The notes: generated by a model not told the origin, from the letters alone. DNA of 64,000 bases from Solibacillus ferritrahens (GCF_037027585.1 NZ_JAXCLE010000003.1:197656-261655), one strand, 5' to 3'; positions 1 to 9,087 are shown, counted from the stretch's first letter. Numbers and translations: made by a program.

Positions 1-99
1 ATAGATTAGATTAATATTTACCATTTATATTATATTTTGCGATAAACAGGAAATTTAAGTATATGTATATATATTCAAAATAGAGGGGAGCATATATTT

Positions 100-576
100 A
101 TGCAGAAAAAAGTATCTTTATCATTTCTAGTTGCTGTCCTCTTTTTCTCTTTTACATTTGTCGGATTAGGTAATGCGAAGGAGATTAAAATGGTTCCGGA
201 TGATGGAAAAAAGAGAATGGCCAATGAATTAGAGTACATTTTTACTGAAATCCTTATAAAAAATGAATCAACAGGTTTTTATGATGTTAATTTGACAGAA
301 TTGAATAATTCCAATTACACGGACGCTGAAAAGAATGCATTACTTGCTTATGCCTTTATTCCATTTGGTGGAGTCCAAATGGCTAGTAATGAATTTACAA
401 GATGTTTGGCTGAAGCATTAGATATTAGTCAAAATACAGTGAGCCAGTTAATAAGTTATATTGATCAAGGAGATTATTTCGGTGCTGCAACTGTTCTAGG
501 CACAATGGGAATTATGATAAATCCAGTAGTACTTTTTGTTTTCGCTATGACATGTGGACAAATTCGTGCATCATAA
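100..576 (+). CDS. secreted bacteriocin-like protein, hypothetical
   Basis: 158 residues. The first ~26 form a signal peptide (KK, hydrophobic core, cleavage near GNA-KE). The middle (30-85) is polar. The C-terminal third (86-152) is small-residue-rich and amphipathic to hydrophobic, with two cysteines, C102 and C152, which could form a disulfide. GAGGGGAG lies upstream of the ATG. A two-helix membrane protein follows on the same strand after 45 bp, the usual layout of a secreted bacteriocin and its immunity protein. I do not recognise a named family; the bacteriocin role is inferred from architecture and the neighbour. It could also be an ordinary secreted protein. Confidence 0.55.
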   Translation: MQKKVSLSFLVAVLFFSFTFVGLGNAKEIKMVPDDGKKRMANELEYIFTEILIKNESTGFYDVNLTELNNSNYTDAEKNALLAYAFIPFGGVQMASNEFTRCLAEALDISQNTVSQLISYIDQGDYFGAATVLGTMGIMINPVVLFVFAMTCGQIRAS

Positions 577-621
577 GTTAATTACGGGTATAGTTAGCCT
601 AAAAGGGAGTTTATAACTTTT

Positions 622-822
622 ATGGAAATGCTCGAAAAGATTAATGGTATAGGTTCTCTCTTGTTATTGTTATGTGGTTATGTAATAATTTGGCGACTTA
701 GAAAGATTAAATTGGGAAGAAAGCGAACGGGTTTTGAAAATCTTGTTTTTTATATGGCTAATATAGGCGCAATACTCTACGCTCTCACTTATTTAATGAT
801 GACTCTAGAAATAGGTATATGA
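622..822 (+). CDS. small two-helix membrane protein, possible immunity protein
   Basis: 66 residues with two predicted membrane helices (about 9-25 and 44-62) joined by a strongly basic loop (RLRKIKLGRKR). AAAAGGGAG precedes the start. It lies 45 bp after the secreted protein on the same strand, so the two probably share a transcript. No family was recognised. A role as immunity protein is inferred only from size, topology and position. Confidence 0.5.
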   Translation: MEMLEKINGIGSLLLLLCGYVIIWRLRKIKLGRKRTGFENLVFYMANIGAILYALTYLMMTLEIGI

Positions 823-971
823 ATTAATAATTCATTTAACGGTCTTTATTCACTAGAAATAAAATATTAAATAACTTTATTTGGGGCCGGGACATAATTA
901 GTTTCAGTTCATTTTAAAAGAGAAATTGCAATAGTAGTGACCCCTTAAAGTTAGAGTTTTTATTATGAGTT

Positions 972-1020
972 AATTGGTTGGTATGGATTCGGTTTTTCAC
1001 CGTGCTCATGCCAGCCAATT
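972..1020. other. hairpin in a 490-bp non-coding stretch
   Basis: Inverted arms AATTGGTTGG and CCAGCCAATT (one mismatch) flank a 29-nt loop, with a few T residues following. It may be a weak terminator. The rest of 823-1309 holds no convincing gene; a short motif, gggacataa, near 888 is partly echoed as ggacattat near 1306. Confidence 0.35.
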
Positions 1021-1309
1021 TTAGTTTCAAAAGTTAGGTTTCGTGATTAGACTTGAATGGCTCACTAAATTATTATAGATAAATCCCTGTAGCCTAAATT
1101 AATTGTTATAACTCGATTTGCTTCGTCATATTCAACTTTAAATGGATGCAGTGATTATCAATATTAAACATAATTCCCCCCCAATTTCATGACAAGAAAG
1201 ATTAATAAAAGGTTATTAATTCACTGCAAATTTTGCAAATAAACCAACCTCTCTGTGGGGATCGGTTCGGTTCTACATGAACGTTTCTCTCAGAGATTGA
1301 GGCAGGACA

Positions 1310-1810
1310 TTATTTTACTTTTATATTTTCTATATATTGTTCAACATCTTTAAGCAATTGTTTGAATAATAGTTTATTTTTCCTTTTAATATTTATTTTC
1401 TTTCTTGCAGACTTTAAAGAGAACTCTTCATGCACGATACAGCTTCTTAAGTTCGCCAATAATTTAGTATTATTTTTAAACGTTAAGTAATCCCCCATTT
1501 TCTCCTCTAAATCAAGAATGATATTAATATCGGAAGTATTTTTATATTTACCTTTAAAAATAACTTTATAGATGTCTTTTAACAGTTGTTCAATTAAGGA
1601 ATATAGCTCAACTGTAAGTGTTGCATATTTCCGATCTCTGCGCCTACCGTAGAATTCTTTTAATTCGTAATCGCTTAATAACTCCACCCATTTATAAGTA
1701 CCTGAATTATTCGATGTATTTTTTACAACTTGCTGAAATTCTTTTTCAACTAAGTAAAGATCTGCAAATGCATGGTCCTTTAATTTTTTAATTTCTTTCT
1801 TTTTACTCAT
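1310..1810 (-). CDS. HEPN-like hypothetical protein
   Basis: 166 residues from the ATG at 1810, preceded by GGAAGGAGTG at good spacing; a longer reading to 1891 lacks such a site. The protein is almost all helical and basic. Residues 66-85 form an amphipathic helix, and R122-S-C-I-V-H127 fits the R-x4-6-H motif of HEPN ribonucleases, with the usual helix before it. HEPN proteins are RNA-cutting effectors or nucleotide-binding partners in defence and toxin systems. No antitoxin-like gene is adjacent, so it may be a lone or regulatory HEPN. The assignment rests on one short motif plus helix pattern. Confidence 0.45.
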   Translation of the reverse strand: MSKKKEIKKLKDHAFADLYLVEKEFQQVVKNTSNNSGTYKWVELLSDYELKEFYGRRRDRKYATLTVELYSLIEQLLKDIYKVIFKGKYKNTSDINIILDLEEKMGDYLTFKNNTKLLANLRSCIVHEEFSLKSARKKINIKRKNKLLFKQLLKDVEQYIENIKVK

Positions 1811-2086
1811 CCGAAACACTCCTTCCATCGATTGTATTTGACAGCAATGAGAGAATTTCATGTAGTCATTACTCCCTGTACAACAATCCACTTATAATTT
1901 CTTACCCAAAGATTTGTGCTAATCAACCTTTTTTTCGTTCCCCGATTCGACAAATAAGGAACTTTAAATAGATCGCAATTCTGCAGCTAGATTGTGCCAT
2001 ATATCGTGAAAGGGCAATCTTCTTAGCCATAGAATGTTTTATTTAATGGGGGACGTGGAAAAACACATTGCATAGGAGGAATGGTC

Positions 2087-3156
2087 ATGGATTATAATCT
2101 ATTTGGCAATTCAGATTTGAAAGTTTCTAAATATGCTTTGGGCACGGTACTGTTCAGTACAAATGGTCTTGAAGATGTGGGGGCTATGGATCAGGCAACT
2201 GAGAATTATATGGTGGATTACGCACTTGATCAAGGCATCAACCATTTTAATACAGCAAATATGTATGCGAAAGGTGATGCAGAAGTTATTTTTGGCAAAG
2301 CGATCAGAGATAAACGTCATGATATGATCATCAGCAGTAAAACAGGATTTCAGCTGATAGATAAACCAACCGATACAGGTGCTATAATTAACGTTGATTC
2401 ATCCATAGATGCGCTATTAAAAAGACTTGGTACTGACTATATTGATTTATACTATGTACATTGTTGGGATGGTCAAGTACCGGTTAGCGAAACTGTCCAA
2501 GAGATGAATGACTTAATTAAGAAAGGGAAAATTCGCGGGGGGTATCCGATTACAGTGGCTGGGCGCTTGCGAAGACACGTACATGGGCAGTAGAAAATAA
2601 TATGATACCGCCAATTGCACAGCAAATCTATTACACACCAGAATCACGTGAAGCAGAGTACGAAATTTTGCCGGCCGGTAAAGAATTGGGCATTGCTAAT
2701 AGTATTAGGTCTCCACTCGGTGAGGGACTACTCACTGGTAAATATACAAGAAATAATAAAGCGGAACTAGCTACAAGACAAGGGAATGGTTGGCCTTAAA
2801 CATATATTAAAAATCCGGATTTGTTTTATAATCTAGTAGATTTATTACAAGATGTTGCTTCTAAACATAAAGCGACAGTACCGCAAGTTGTTCTAGCATG
2901 GTTACGAGATCGACCAAATGTAGATTCAATTGTCTTGTCTGCAAGAACTAAAGAACAGTTGCATGAAAACATTGCATCATATAGCCTAAAATTAACGGAC
3001 GAAGATATTTCGCAAATTAATGACTTAACAGCACTTGAACCTATTTATCCATTATGGCATCGCGCGATAAATTCATTGGATAGAGCTTCAAATGCAGAAA
3101 AGGTGTATATAGATGAATTCGTTAAGTTGATGAATAGCAAGAATCAAAATATATAA
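2087..3156 (+). pseudogene. aldo/keto reductase, disrupted
   Basis: The ATG at 2087 sits 7 nt after AGGAGG. The first part reads as an aldo-keto reductase: LGTVLFS near the N-terminus, catalytic tyrosine in NMYAKGD, lysine in ISSKTGF, and DYIDLYYVH. Near 2534-2545 the frame breaks at a run of six G; in the next frame the family sequence resumes at once (GVSDYSGWALAKTR) and continues to 3156. An in-frame TAA at 2797-2799 (GNGWP-stop-TYIKNP) is a second lesion. A net loss of about 4 nt at the G run would explain the frame change. With two separate lesions this is a decayed gene; sequencing error could explain only the first. Confidence 0.85.
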
Positions 3157-3344
3157 AAAAGAAGTAACACATTAAAGAAAACATATAGACGAACAATCTC
3201 GAATTTCTTGATATCAACTCGTGATTGTTCAATTTTTCTACACTAAAATTTATTTACATAAGAAGTGAGTGTAAGTGGAGGAGCGGGTGTTCATGCTAAC
3301 TGGTTCCCTTTACTTGATAATGAGGGGAGAAAGTTGTTCGTAGT

Positions 3345-3429
3345 GAAGGCGGCGACTCCCAGGGGACAAGCACGCGGGAGAGACTACGGGCTCGAGCCGT
3401 GCCCCAGGAAAGCGTCCGCCGTAACGGAG
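3345..3429 (+). repeat. dispersed GC-rich repeat, copy 1
   Basis: The stretch is much more GC-rich than its surroundings and contains GGCGACTCCC, CACGCGGGAGAGACTACGGG and AGGAAAGCGTCCGCC. Related copies lie at 48911-49041 (inverted, diverged) and 63918-64000. A short open frame across it is a by-product. It is an intergenic repeat of unknown function; the inverted arms around GGGCTCGAGCC could fold. Confidence 0.75.
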
Positions 3430-3543
3430 AACAACGGATACGAAGTAGACATTTAATAATGATCACCCCCTGTCCAACTACATTTTATTTTAAATAATGG
3501 GAACTTTGTATATCCTATAAAAGTCTAAAATTTGACATTTATA

Positions 3544-3558
3544 TGAGAATAATTTTCA
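3544..3558. promoter_or_regulatory. Fur-like box upstream of MFS gene
   Basis: TGAGAATAATTTTCA matches the 7-1-7 Fur consensus TGATAATNATTATCA at all but two of the 14 defined positions. It lies about 30 bp upstream of the TATAAT -10 element at 3589-3594 of the downstream gene, so it overlaps or borders the -35 region. Iron-responsive control is inferred. Confidence 0.6.
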
Positions 3559-3588
3559 TCTAGTTAGGTAACATCGAAATACCCATGC

Positions 3589-3594
3589 TATAAT
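3589..3594 (+). promoter_or_regulatory. -10 element of the DUF3817-MFS gene
   Basis: A perfect TATAAT 30 bp before the start codon. No good -35 lies at 17 bp; TTGACA at 3532-3537 is too far upstream for this -10. Confidence 0.5.
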
Positions 3595-3624
3595 AGTAGG
3601 GATTTCATTCTTCAGGAGGACATA

Positions 3625-5109
3625 ATGGGAATACATCCGATACGTTTTTTACGAATAATGGGCTTACTTGATGGTTTATCGCTCATTACGTTATTATTTA
3701 TTTCCATGCCATTAAAATACTTTGCTGATTTACCGCAGTTCGTGACGATAAATGGCAGTATTCATGGTGGCATATTTATACTTTATTTAATAGCAATTGC
3801 TATTGTTCAATTACGCATTCAGTGGAATATCGGTTGGTCCTTTTTAGCCGTTTTTGTTGCATTTATACCTTTTGGTAATTTTGTTTTCGATTCTAAATTA
3901 AAAAAAATGCAGCCGTTATTACATATAAAGCCATTCCCTAAGCAGTGGCTTGTTTATGCTATTATTTTCTTTTCATTCTTTGATCTGTTCGTACAGCTGC
4001 CGATTATGAGTACATATGCTTTATCTGTCGGAGCCTCAACGTTTGTTGCAGGGATTGTTGTGGGACTTTACTCATTTATGAATACGTTTGGAAATATATT
4101 TTCAGGCATTTATACGGACAAAATTGGAGCGTTTCGAATATTGGTCTTTGGCCTATTTGTTTCTGTAGTATCACTGCTATGCTACCAGCTTGTCGATAAT
4201 ACGACGGTACTATTAATTGTACGTTGTGTTCATGGTTTCAGTAGCGGATTTATAACACCGGCCGCATTTACACTTCTTGCTAATATGCGGGCAACAAATG
4301 AACAAGGCAGTGGGAGTGCATTTACGGGCTCATTTGTTGGGATCGCGGCTATTGTTGGACCGGCTTCGAGTGGTATTTTAGCCAGTAAAATCTCAGTGGC
4401 AAATGTATTTAGCCTAGTTGCATTATATGGTCTTGTACTATTGATTGGTCTACTACTCTTTTTACGTAAAACACAGTTGCCTAAACGTGAAAAGAAAAAG
4501 ACTTCCGAAACGCTGCAATGGAACAGTAATTTGTTAAAGGCATATGGTGGGGCCTTCTTCCTCATGTTTTCTCAAGGGGTACTCGCTTACTTGTTGCCGA
4601 TTTATGTTCAGGATTTAGGATACGGCTCCAGAGTAGCGGGAACATTACTAAGTGTATTCGGTATCGTCGCTGTCCTGATCTTTATATTGCCGACGAACAA
4701 AATATTTGATTATCTTAATGCTCAATACACATTATTAATCGGTGTTCTATTAATGGGGATCGCCCAAATCGGTATTGGACTAGCATCCGAAATGACATTG
4801 CTATATGGCATTCTTGCTCTATACGGAGTCGGGTTTGCATTTTTATTCCCGTCCATAAATGCGCTCCTAATTGAGGCTACGACGCAGGAAATTCGCGGAA
4901 AAGCATATGGTTATTTTTATGCGTTTTTCTCTATTGGCGTAGTTGCTGGATCATCGGTACTAGGTGCATTAAATTTAGTAGGAACACCCGGATTTATGTT
5001 TACAGGCGGGATTTTGTTTACGTTCTGTCTCGTTATCATCATTTCATTAATTAAATCAAATAGCTCGTTACTGAAAGTGAGCCGTAAAGAAAATTTACAT
5101 CAATCATAA
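3625..5109 (+). CDS. DUF3817-MFS fusion transporter
   Basis: 494 residues. The first ~100 form a DUF3817-type membrane domain of three helices that begins with the typical RFLRIMGLLDGLSL stretch. Residues ~110-480 form a 12-helix major facilitator domain with the loop motif GIYTDKIGAFR after helix 2. The two parts are usually separate proteins. AGGAGG precedes the ATG, and a Fur-like box lies upstream, so the substrate may be linked to iron (siderophore or metal export), but nothing in the protein fixes it. It appears monocistronic, with 122 bp before the next gene. Confidence 0.8.
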   Translation: MGIHPIRFLRIMGLLDGLSLITLLFISMPLKYFADLPQFVTINGSIHGGIFILYLIAIAIVQLRIQWNIGWSFLAVFVAFIPFGNFVFDSKLKKMQPLLHIKPFPKQWLVYAIIFFSFFDLFVQLPIMSTYALSVGASTFVAGIVVGLYSFMNTFGNIFSGIYTDKIGAFRILVFGLFVSVVSLLCYQLVDNTTVLLIVRCVHGFSSGFITPAAFTLLANMRATNEQGSGSAFTGSFVGIAAIVGPASSGILASKISVANVFSLVALYGLVLLIGLLLFLRKTQLPKREKKKTSETLQWNSNLLKAYGGAFFLMFSQGVLAYLLPIYVQDLGYGSRVAGTLLSVFGIVAVLIFILPTNKIFDYLNAQYTLLIGVLLMGIAQIGIGLASEMTLLYGILALYGVGFAFLFPSINALLIEATTQEIRGKAYGYFYAFFSIGVVAGSSVLGALNLVGTPGFMFTGGILFTFCLVIIISLIKSNSSLLKVSRKENLHQS

Positions 5110-5231
5110 AGCTGATGCGCCAAAGTACGTCAAATTTAGACTAAATACTTTCTAATGCGCATTATTCGATTGTCATGTATACTAAACAAGGTGAAATTTA
5201 CGAGCGAATTATATTTGAAAGGATTTAAAAC

Positions 5232-5681
5232 ATGATGAAATTAAATTTAGAAGTATTAGAACGATGCAGTAAAGAAACAGAAGATACAATTACTGCAGAA
5301 AGTAGTGCATTTGCATCGACGCCTATTCAGTATTTGAAGGAAAATCAAGGCGAATTTATTTATGTTGAGTGTGCACAGTTTAATGACATCCGAATCGATG
5401 CAGTAGCACTTGAATTTGATGATGCATTTAACTTATATACGGCTTTGTTCGGATTAAAATTACAAAAGAAGCACAGCGAAGCAATCCGGGTTTATTTAAA
5501 GCAAAATGTTAAATCAGCTCTAGGCAGCAGCAGTGCAGCCTTTTCTGGTCAAGAAGGGCTTTGGGAACTCAATATTGCTGTCGATTGTATAGAAGGCTTC
5601 AATGAACAATTATCGATCGAAGAAGTGTGTGAATTACTTTATCAATTTGTTGCGCAATTAAATGAAACTGTTGGAAAATAA
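5232..5681 (+). CDS. hypothetical cytosolic protein
   Basis: 149 residues, acidic, no signal or membrane segment. GAAAGGA precedes the ATGATG start. The stretch SALGSSSAAFSGQEGLWELNIAVDCIEGF looks like a folded core, but I do not recognise the family. It ends 3 bp before the RNA methyltransferase gene, so the two are probably co-transcribed, and it may be a small partner of that enzyme. Confidence 0.7.
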   Translation: MMKLNLEVLERCSKETEDTITAESSAFASTPIQYLKENQGEFIYVECAQFNDIRIDAVALEFDDAFNLYTALFGLKLQKKHSEAIRVYLKQNVKSALGSSSAAFSGQEGLWELNIAVDCIEGFNEQLSIEEVCELLYQFVAQLNETVGK

Positions 5682-5684
5682 TCG

Positions 5685-6620
5685 ATGAAGAAGTACTTAT
5701 ATAGCTTTGCCTGGCAAAAAGATGAATATGAACTTTCACGACTGGAAATGCGCACATTTTTTAATTTTCATGTGGAAGGTAATGTTTTAATGAGTCAGAG
5801 AAAAGTAGAACCAAGTCGAAGTCCTTATATGCGATTAAGACTTGATATACTATTTGAAGGAAATACGTTTGAACAACTTGTAGAAACTGCTAAGCAGCTG
5901 CAGTTAGGAGAACGGACTTTTAAAATTCATTGTTTAAATAATAGTAGAGATGCGATTGAACCCACTTTAAACCGTACGATTCGAAATGAGTATATGCTAC
6001 AGCTTAGCTATGCGATAGAAGCAGAGCCGGATTTAGAAGAGCCTGATATTGTATTGGGGTTAGCCATTCATGATGGAACCTTTTACTTAGGGGAACTTGT
6101 TGCTGGAGAGTCTGTATGGCTGAAGCATATGCAAAAGCCCGAAATGTACTCCACTGCGCTTAGTACGCGTGATGCGCGGGCCATTGTGAATATTGCAGCT
6201 CCATATCCGGATGAGTTGAAAATTATTGATCCATGCTGCGGAATTGGTACTGTCTTAGTTGAGGCAATGAGTATGGGCATTAATATCGAAGGACGGGATA
6301 TGAATAAGCGTGTCGTATGGGGTTCACGTATTAATTTACGCCACTTCGGATATGAACCGAATGTTGAAATCGGGCCAATTGAAGAAGCGGATGAAGGTTA
6401 TGACGTCGCAATTATTGATATGCCGTACAATTTATTTACACATATATCGAGTGAATTGCAGCAGAGCATTATTACGAATGCACGTAGAATCGCAAAACGC
6501 GTTGTCATCGTAACTATCGAAACGATGGATGATAAAATTCATCACGCTAATTTAACGATTAAAGACCGAGCTGTATTGAAAAAAGGGAAGTTCGAGCGTC
6601 AGGTTTTAATATGTGAGTAA
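5685..6620 (+). CDS. RNA methyltransferase, TRM11/UPF0020-like
   Basis: 311 residues. The C-terminal half has a class I methyltransferase core: motif I DPCCGIGTVLVEA, motif II GRDMN, and a catalytic DMPYN that replaces the usual (D/N)PP(Y/F) of N2-guanine methyltransferases. This matches the UPF0020/TRM11 family that modifies tRNA or rRNA guanine. The N-terminal half shows no clear THUMP domain. The target is unknown. It follows the 149-residue protein by 3 bp and is ended by a strong terminator at 6659-6703. Confidence 0.75.
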   Translation: MKKYLYSFAWQKDEYELSRLEMRTFFNFHVEGNVLMSQRKVEPSRSPYMRLRLDILFEGNTFEQLVETAKQLQLGERTFKIHCLNNSRDAIEPTLNRTIRNEYMLQLSYAIEAEPDLEEPDIVLGLAIHDGTFYLGELVAGESVWLKHMQKPEMYSTALSTRDARAIVNIAAPYPDELKIIDPCCGIGTVLVEAMSMGINIEGRDMNKRVVWGSRINLRHFGYEPNVEIGPIEEADEGYDVAIIDMPYNLFTHISSELQQSIITNARRIAKRVVIVTIETMDDKIHHANLTIKDRAVLKKGKFERQVLICE

Positions 6621-6658
6621 CCGCAGGAGTAGGATTACTATTTGCTTGCTTATTACGA

Positions 6659-6708
6659 ACAAGGCAGTGTTAAAAGTCAAATGACTGATAACACTGCCTT
6701 GTTTTTTA
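6659..6708 (+). terminator. terminator after the methyltransferase gene
   Basis: Perfect arms AACAAGGCAGTGTTA and TAACACTGCCTTGTT with a T tract. Confidence 0.85.
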
Positions 6709-6834
6709 TAAGGTATCAGTTAACCGAACGGAATACAATACGCTGGTACCTTGATGGTGAGAATTGCCTCACAATAGGTGAACTGGATTATTAAATAATT
6801 GAACCAAAGTGTCGAGTAAATCGAATTCAGAAGA

Positions 6835-6861
6835 AAGGCCACTTTCTTTAAGAAAGTGGCC
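6835..6861 (-). terminator. terminator of the cysteine-rich protein gene
   Basis: Arms AGGCCACTTTCTT and AAGAAAGTGGCCT. On the minus strand it lies just after the stop codon at 6871 and is followed by a T-rich TTTCTTC. Confidence 0.7.
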
Positions 6862-6870
6862 TACTGAAAC

Positions 6871-7146
6871 TTAGTCTACTTCAATTCGTATAGCATCAAT
6901 TTTTTGACAGTCTACGATAAGAGTTGAACCACGTTCTGTTGTTGTATCAATAAAGAATGCACAGCAATTATTATGGTCAAATCTTTTAAAAACGACATCT
7001 TCTAATATTTGACCTCCTGATAAGAAAACGTCAACTTCTGTACCTTTTCTTAATTCTCTTAATAGGTCACAGATACAACCATTACAACGACCTTTATTAT
7101 TCCCAGAACTTGATTCACGTCTACAATCATTACAATTACAACCCAT
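6871..7146 (-). CDS. small cysteine-rich protein, possibly spore-associated
   Basis: 91 residues from the ATG at 7146, which follows AAAAGGGGTG; the upstream in-frame ATG at 7188 has no such site. The N-terminus is cysteine-rich (GCNCNDCRRE, CNGCICDLLRE). It continues with TEVDVFLSGGQ, a pair of cysteines in NNCCAFFID, and ends LIVDCQKIDAIRIEVD. Small cysteine-rich proteins with this tail are common in spore-formers and resemble coat or exosporium material in composition, but I cannot tie it to CotY/CotZ. The nearby YjcZ-type gene fits a sporulation context. Confidence 0.6.
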   Translation of the reverse strand: MGCNCNDCRRESSSGNNKGRCNGCICDLLRELRKGTEVDVFLSGGQILEDVVFKRFDHNNCCAFFIDTTTERGSTLIVDCQKIDAIRIEVD

Positions 7147-7437
7147 TTGTAACACCCCTTTTCTTGTCTGTTTTTGTAAGGCTAGCATTACATTAATAGA
7201 ATATGATTTGAAAATAAAAAGAGCTAGGTAACGTAACTAGAGAGAATATAGAACTTTTGATAAAGAATTAGTAGGTAAAAGAACTAAATTGTGCAGTAAG
7301 TAAGGTGTGAACTAAATATGTATGTGAAGTTAGGATTATAAAAGGATCACTCGGGGGGCAGGGAAGTGATCCTAATTCCAAAATAATATTAAAAAGATGA
7401 CAAGCTAATTTTTATTGACTGTCATATCTAACACTTA

Positions 7438-7587
7438 CTACTTTTTGTTACTACTTGTTTGCATGAAAGTAGCACCGACAATAACTAGAAGAATGAAAAG
7501 TACAACGATTAGAACGAAAGTTGAACTATTGTTATTGCTATAACTGTTGTATCCTCCATAGCAATTGCCATATCCTGAGTAGTCCAT
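7438..7587 (-). CDS. YjcZ-family sporulation peptide
   Basis: 49 residues, starting 7 nt after AGGAGGAATT on the minus strand. The N-terminus is rich in Gly, Tyr and Asn (MDYSGYGNCYGGYN), followed by one hydrophobic helix (TFVLIVVLFILLVIVGATF) and a short polar tail. This is the hallmark of the YjcZ/YeeK-type small sporulation proteins, which are membrane or spore-associated. Confidence 0.85.
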   Translation of the reverse strand: MDYSGYGNCYGGYNSYSNNNSSTFVLIVVLFILLVIVGATFMQTSSNKK

Positions 7588-7749
7588 GAAAATTCCTCCT
7601 TCCCCTCTTATATTATTCTTTTATAGGGGAAAAGGTAGGGCAAAAGAACAGGGACAAATTTTGTGTGTAGCTAATAGATAAAATTTAGATACTAAACATA
7701 TCGAACAAACTACGCAATAACTAGGGGAGAAATTCCCCTTGTAACGTAA

Positions 7750-8199
7750 TTAAAATAACGGCTTTTGAAAACCATTAATGTGAGCGATAACTGGAATTTG
7801 CCCAACATGGTACGCCTCATGCGTGTAAACATGATGAAACAACCAGCTTAAAGTAGGAACAGAAGGTGGTATCCATCCATCAGAAAACTTAGGAACTTCC
7901 ACTAGTTTATGGAGTTGCGATTGTTCTAAAGTATGTAAAATGTTATCAGTGTAATTTCTAATTTGTATATAGCTATCTAATATTTCTTTAGGGGAGCTTT
8001 CATCATCAAGATGTAAAATACAACTCTTTTTCAGCCCGATTTCATTCACCCAATAGTCTTCGCTACTTGAAATATGAGCTATAACCCAAGCTACGTTATT
8101 TGGATAGATATCTGATTTTTTAAGCCAAAGTTCCTCATCCAGTGTATTTAGGTAAGGGATTAAAGTTTTTCTAGGATCATTGCGATATGGGAACAGCAT
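7750..8199 (-). CDS. DinB-superfamily protein
   Basis: 149 residues, cytosolic. The four-helix DinB/YfiT metal-binding pattern is visible: AHI in helix 2 and the paired histidines of HHVYTHEAYHVGQI in the last helix. AAAGGATG precedes the ATG. Family members are often mycothiol- or bacillithiol-dependent transferases of stress response. The exact substrate is unknown. Confidence 0.8.
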   Translation of the reverse strand: MLFPYRNDPRKTLIPYLNTLDEELWLKKSDIYPNNVAWVIAHISSSEDYWVNEIGLKKSCILHLDDESSPKEILDSYIQIRNYTDNILHTLEQSQLHKLVEVPKFSDGWIPPSVPTLSWLFHHVYTHEAYHVGQIPVIAHINGFQKPLF

Positions 8200-8436
8200 G
8201 TATATCCATCCTTTCGTTTCAAATGAGAATCTGATAGAGAAATAAGTGCATTAAAAAAGACTCAAGCTTTAGCTCAAGTCAGGAAAAATTATACAAGACC
8301 ATTATAGCGCGTATGTTCCTATGCGGGCTACTCATTATACAATATATAATTCTATTCGAAGTAAAATTTCCATCAGATGAAACAGCGATTAATTCATTTA
8401 CAATTTGCCAATCCTTCTTTTTAAGGAGTGGTAAAT

Positions 8437-8544
8437 ATGGAGAACAGATTTTTCATTGGCCTATTGAACGGCTTAATTTTAAGCATCATATTATGGACTT
8501 CTATTTTTGGCTGGATAAGATTATTATCCGGTTTATTTAAGTAA
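8437..8544 (+). CDS. 35-residue single-helix membrane peptide
   Basis: A short gene with AAGGAGTGG at ideal spacing. The product starts MENRFFIGLLNGLILSIILW and is mostly one hydrophobic helix ending WIRLLSGLFK. Such micro-proteins are frequent in Bacillales and often mis-called. A longer frame overlapping it is less likely because it lacks a ribosome site. Confidence 0.65.
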   Translation: MENRFFIGLLNGLILSIILWTSIFGWIRLLSGLFK

Positions 8545-8600
8545 TAGTGGATCGTGAAATAAAATCAATCGTTTGACAGTGTAAGGAATCAATGTTATAT

Positions 8601-8620
8601 TTATCTCGAATTAAAGATAA
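8601..8620. promoter_or_regulatory. MhqR operator upstream of mhqR
   Basis: TTATCTCGAATTAAAGATAA, 6-bp perfect arms, resembles the MhqR operator of B. subtilis (TATCTCGAATTC-type). It lies 32 bp upstream of the repressor gene, so autoregulation is likely. Confidence 0.7.
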
Positions 8621-8652
8621 ATGAATTCGTGATAAAGAAGGAGTGAAACTTT

Positions 8653-9087
8653 ATGAGTGAATTTGATAAACAACTAAAAGCATTTACTGTATTACACCGA
8701 GCAACGACAGCTGTACATGAAGCAACGAAGAAGGATATTCAGCAAAGTGATTTAAATTTAACGGAGTTTGCTGTAATGGAACTGCTTTATCATAAAGGCG
8801 ATCAACCTATCCAAGTCATCGGAAAGAAAGTACTAATCGCAAGCAGCAGCATTACTTATGTTGTCGATAAACTTGAAAAGAAAAACTTTATCAAGCGTGT
8901 CGCATGTCCAACTGACCGTCGTGTAACATTTGTATCGCTGACAGACGAAGGTACAGAAATGATTGAATCGATATTCCCGTCACACGAGAAAAAGATTGCT
9001 TCCATTTTTGATGTTCTGTCAGAGGAAGAATTAGATACGTTGATCGATTGCTTAAAACGTGTCGGACATCATGCAAATACATTATAA
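8653..9087 (+). CDS. mhqR: MarR-family repressor MhqR
   Basis: 144 residues. It has the winged helix of MarR proteins: LTEFAVMELLYHKGDQPIQVIGKKVLIASSSITYVVDKLEKK followed by the wing RVACPTDRRVTFVSLTDEG. In B. subtilis MhqR represses quinone and azo-compound resistance genes. The identity is supported by the next two genes being a ring-cleaving dioxygenase and an esterase (mhqO, mhqD) and by two operator palindromes. GAAGGAGTG precedes the ATG. Confidence 0.85.
   Translation: MSEFDKQLKAFTVLHRATTAVHEATKKDIQQSDLNLTEFAVMELLYHKGDQPIQVIGKKVLIASSSITYVVDKLEKKNFIKRVACPTDRRVTFVSLTDEGTEMIESIFPSHEKKIASIFDVLSEEELDTLIDCLKRVGHHANTL

Noticed and set aside
3265..3456. 63-codon open frame
   Set aside because: It covers the dispersed GC-rich repeat and has unusual composition; no ribosome site.
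8313..8540. 75-codon open frame upstream of mhqR
   Set aside because: No ribosome site; the shorter gene at 8437-8544 in another frame has one and encodes a better membrane peptide.
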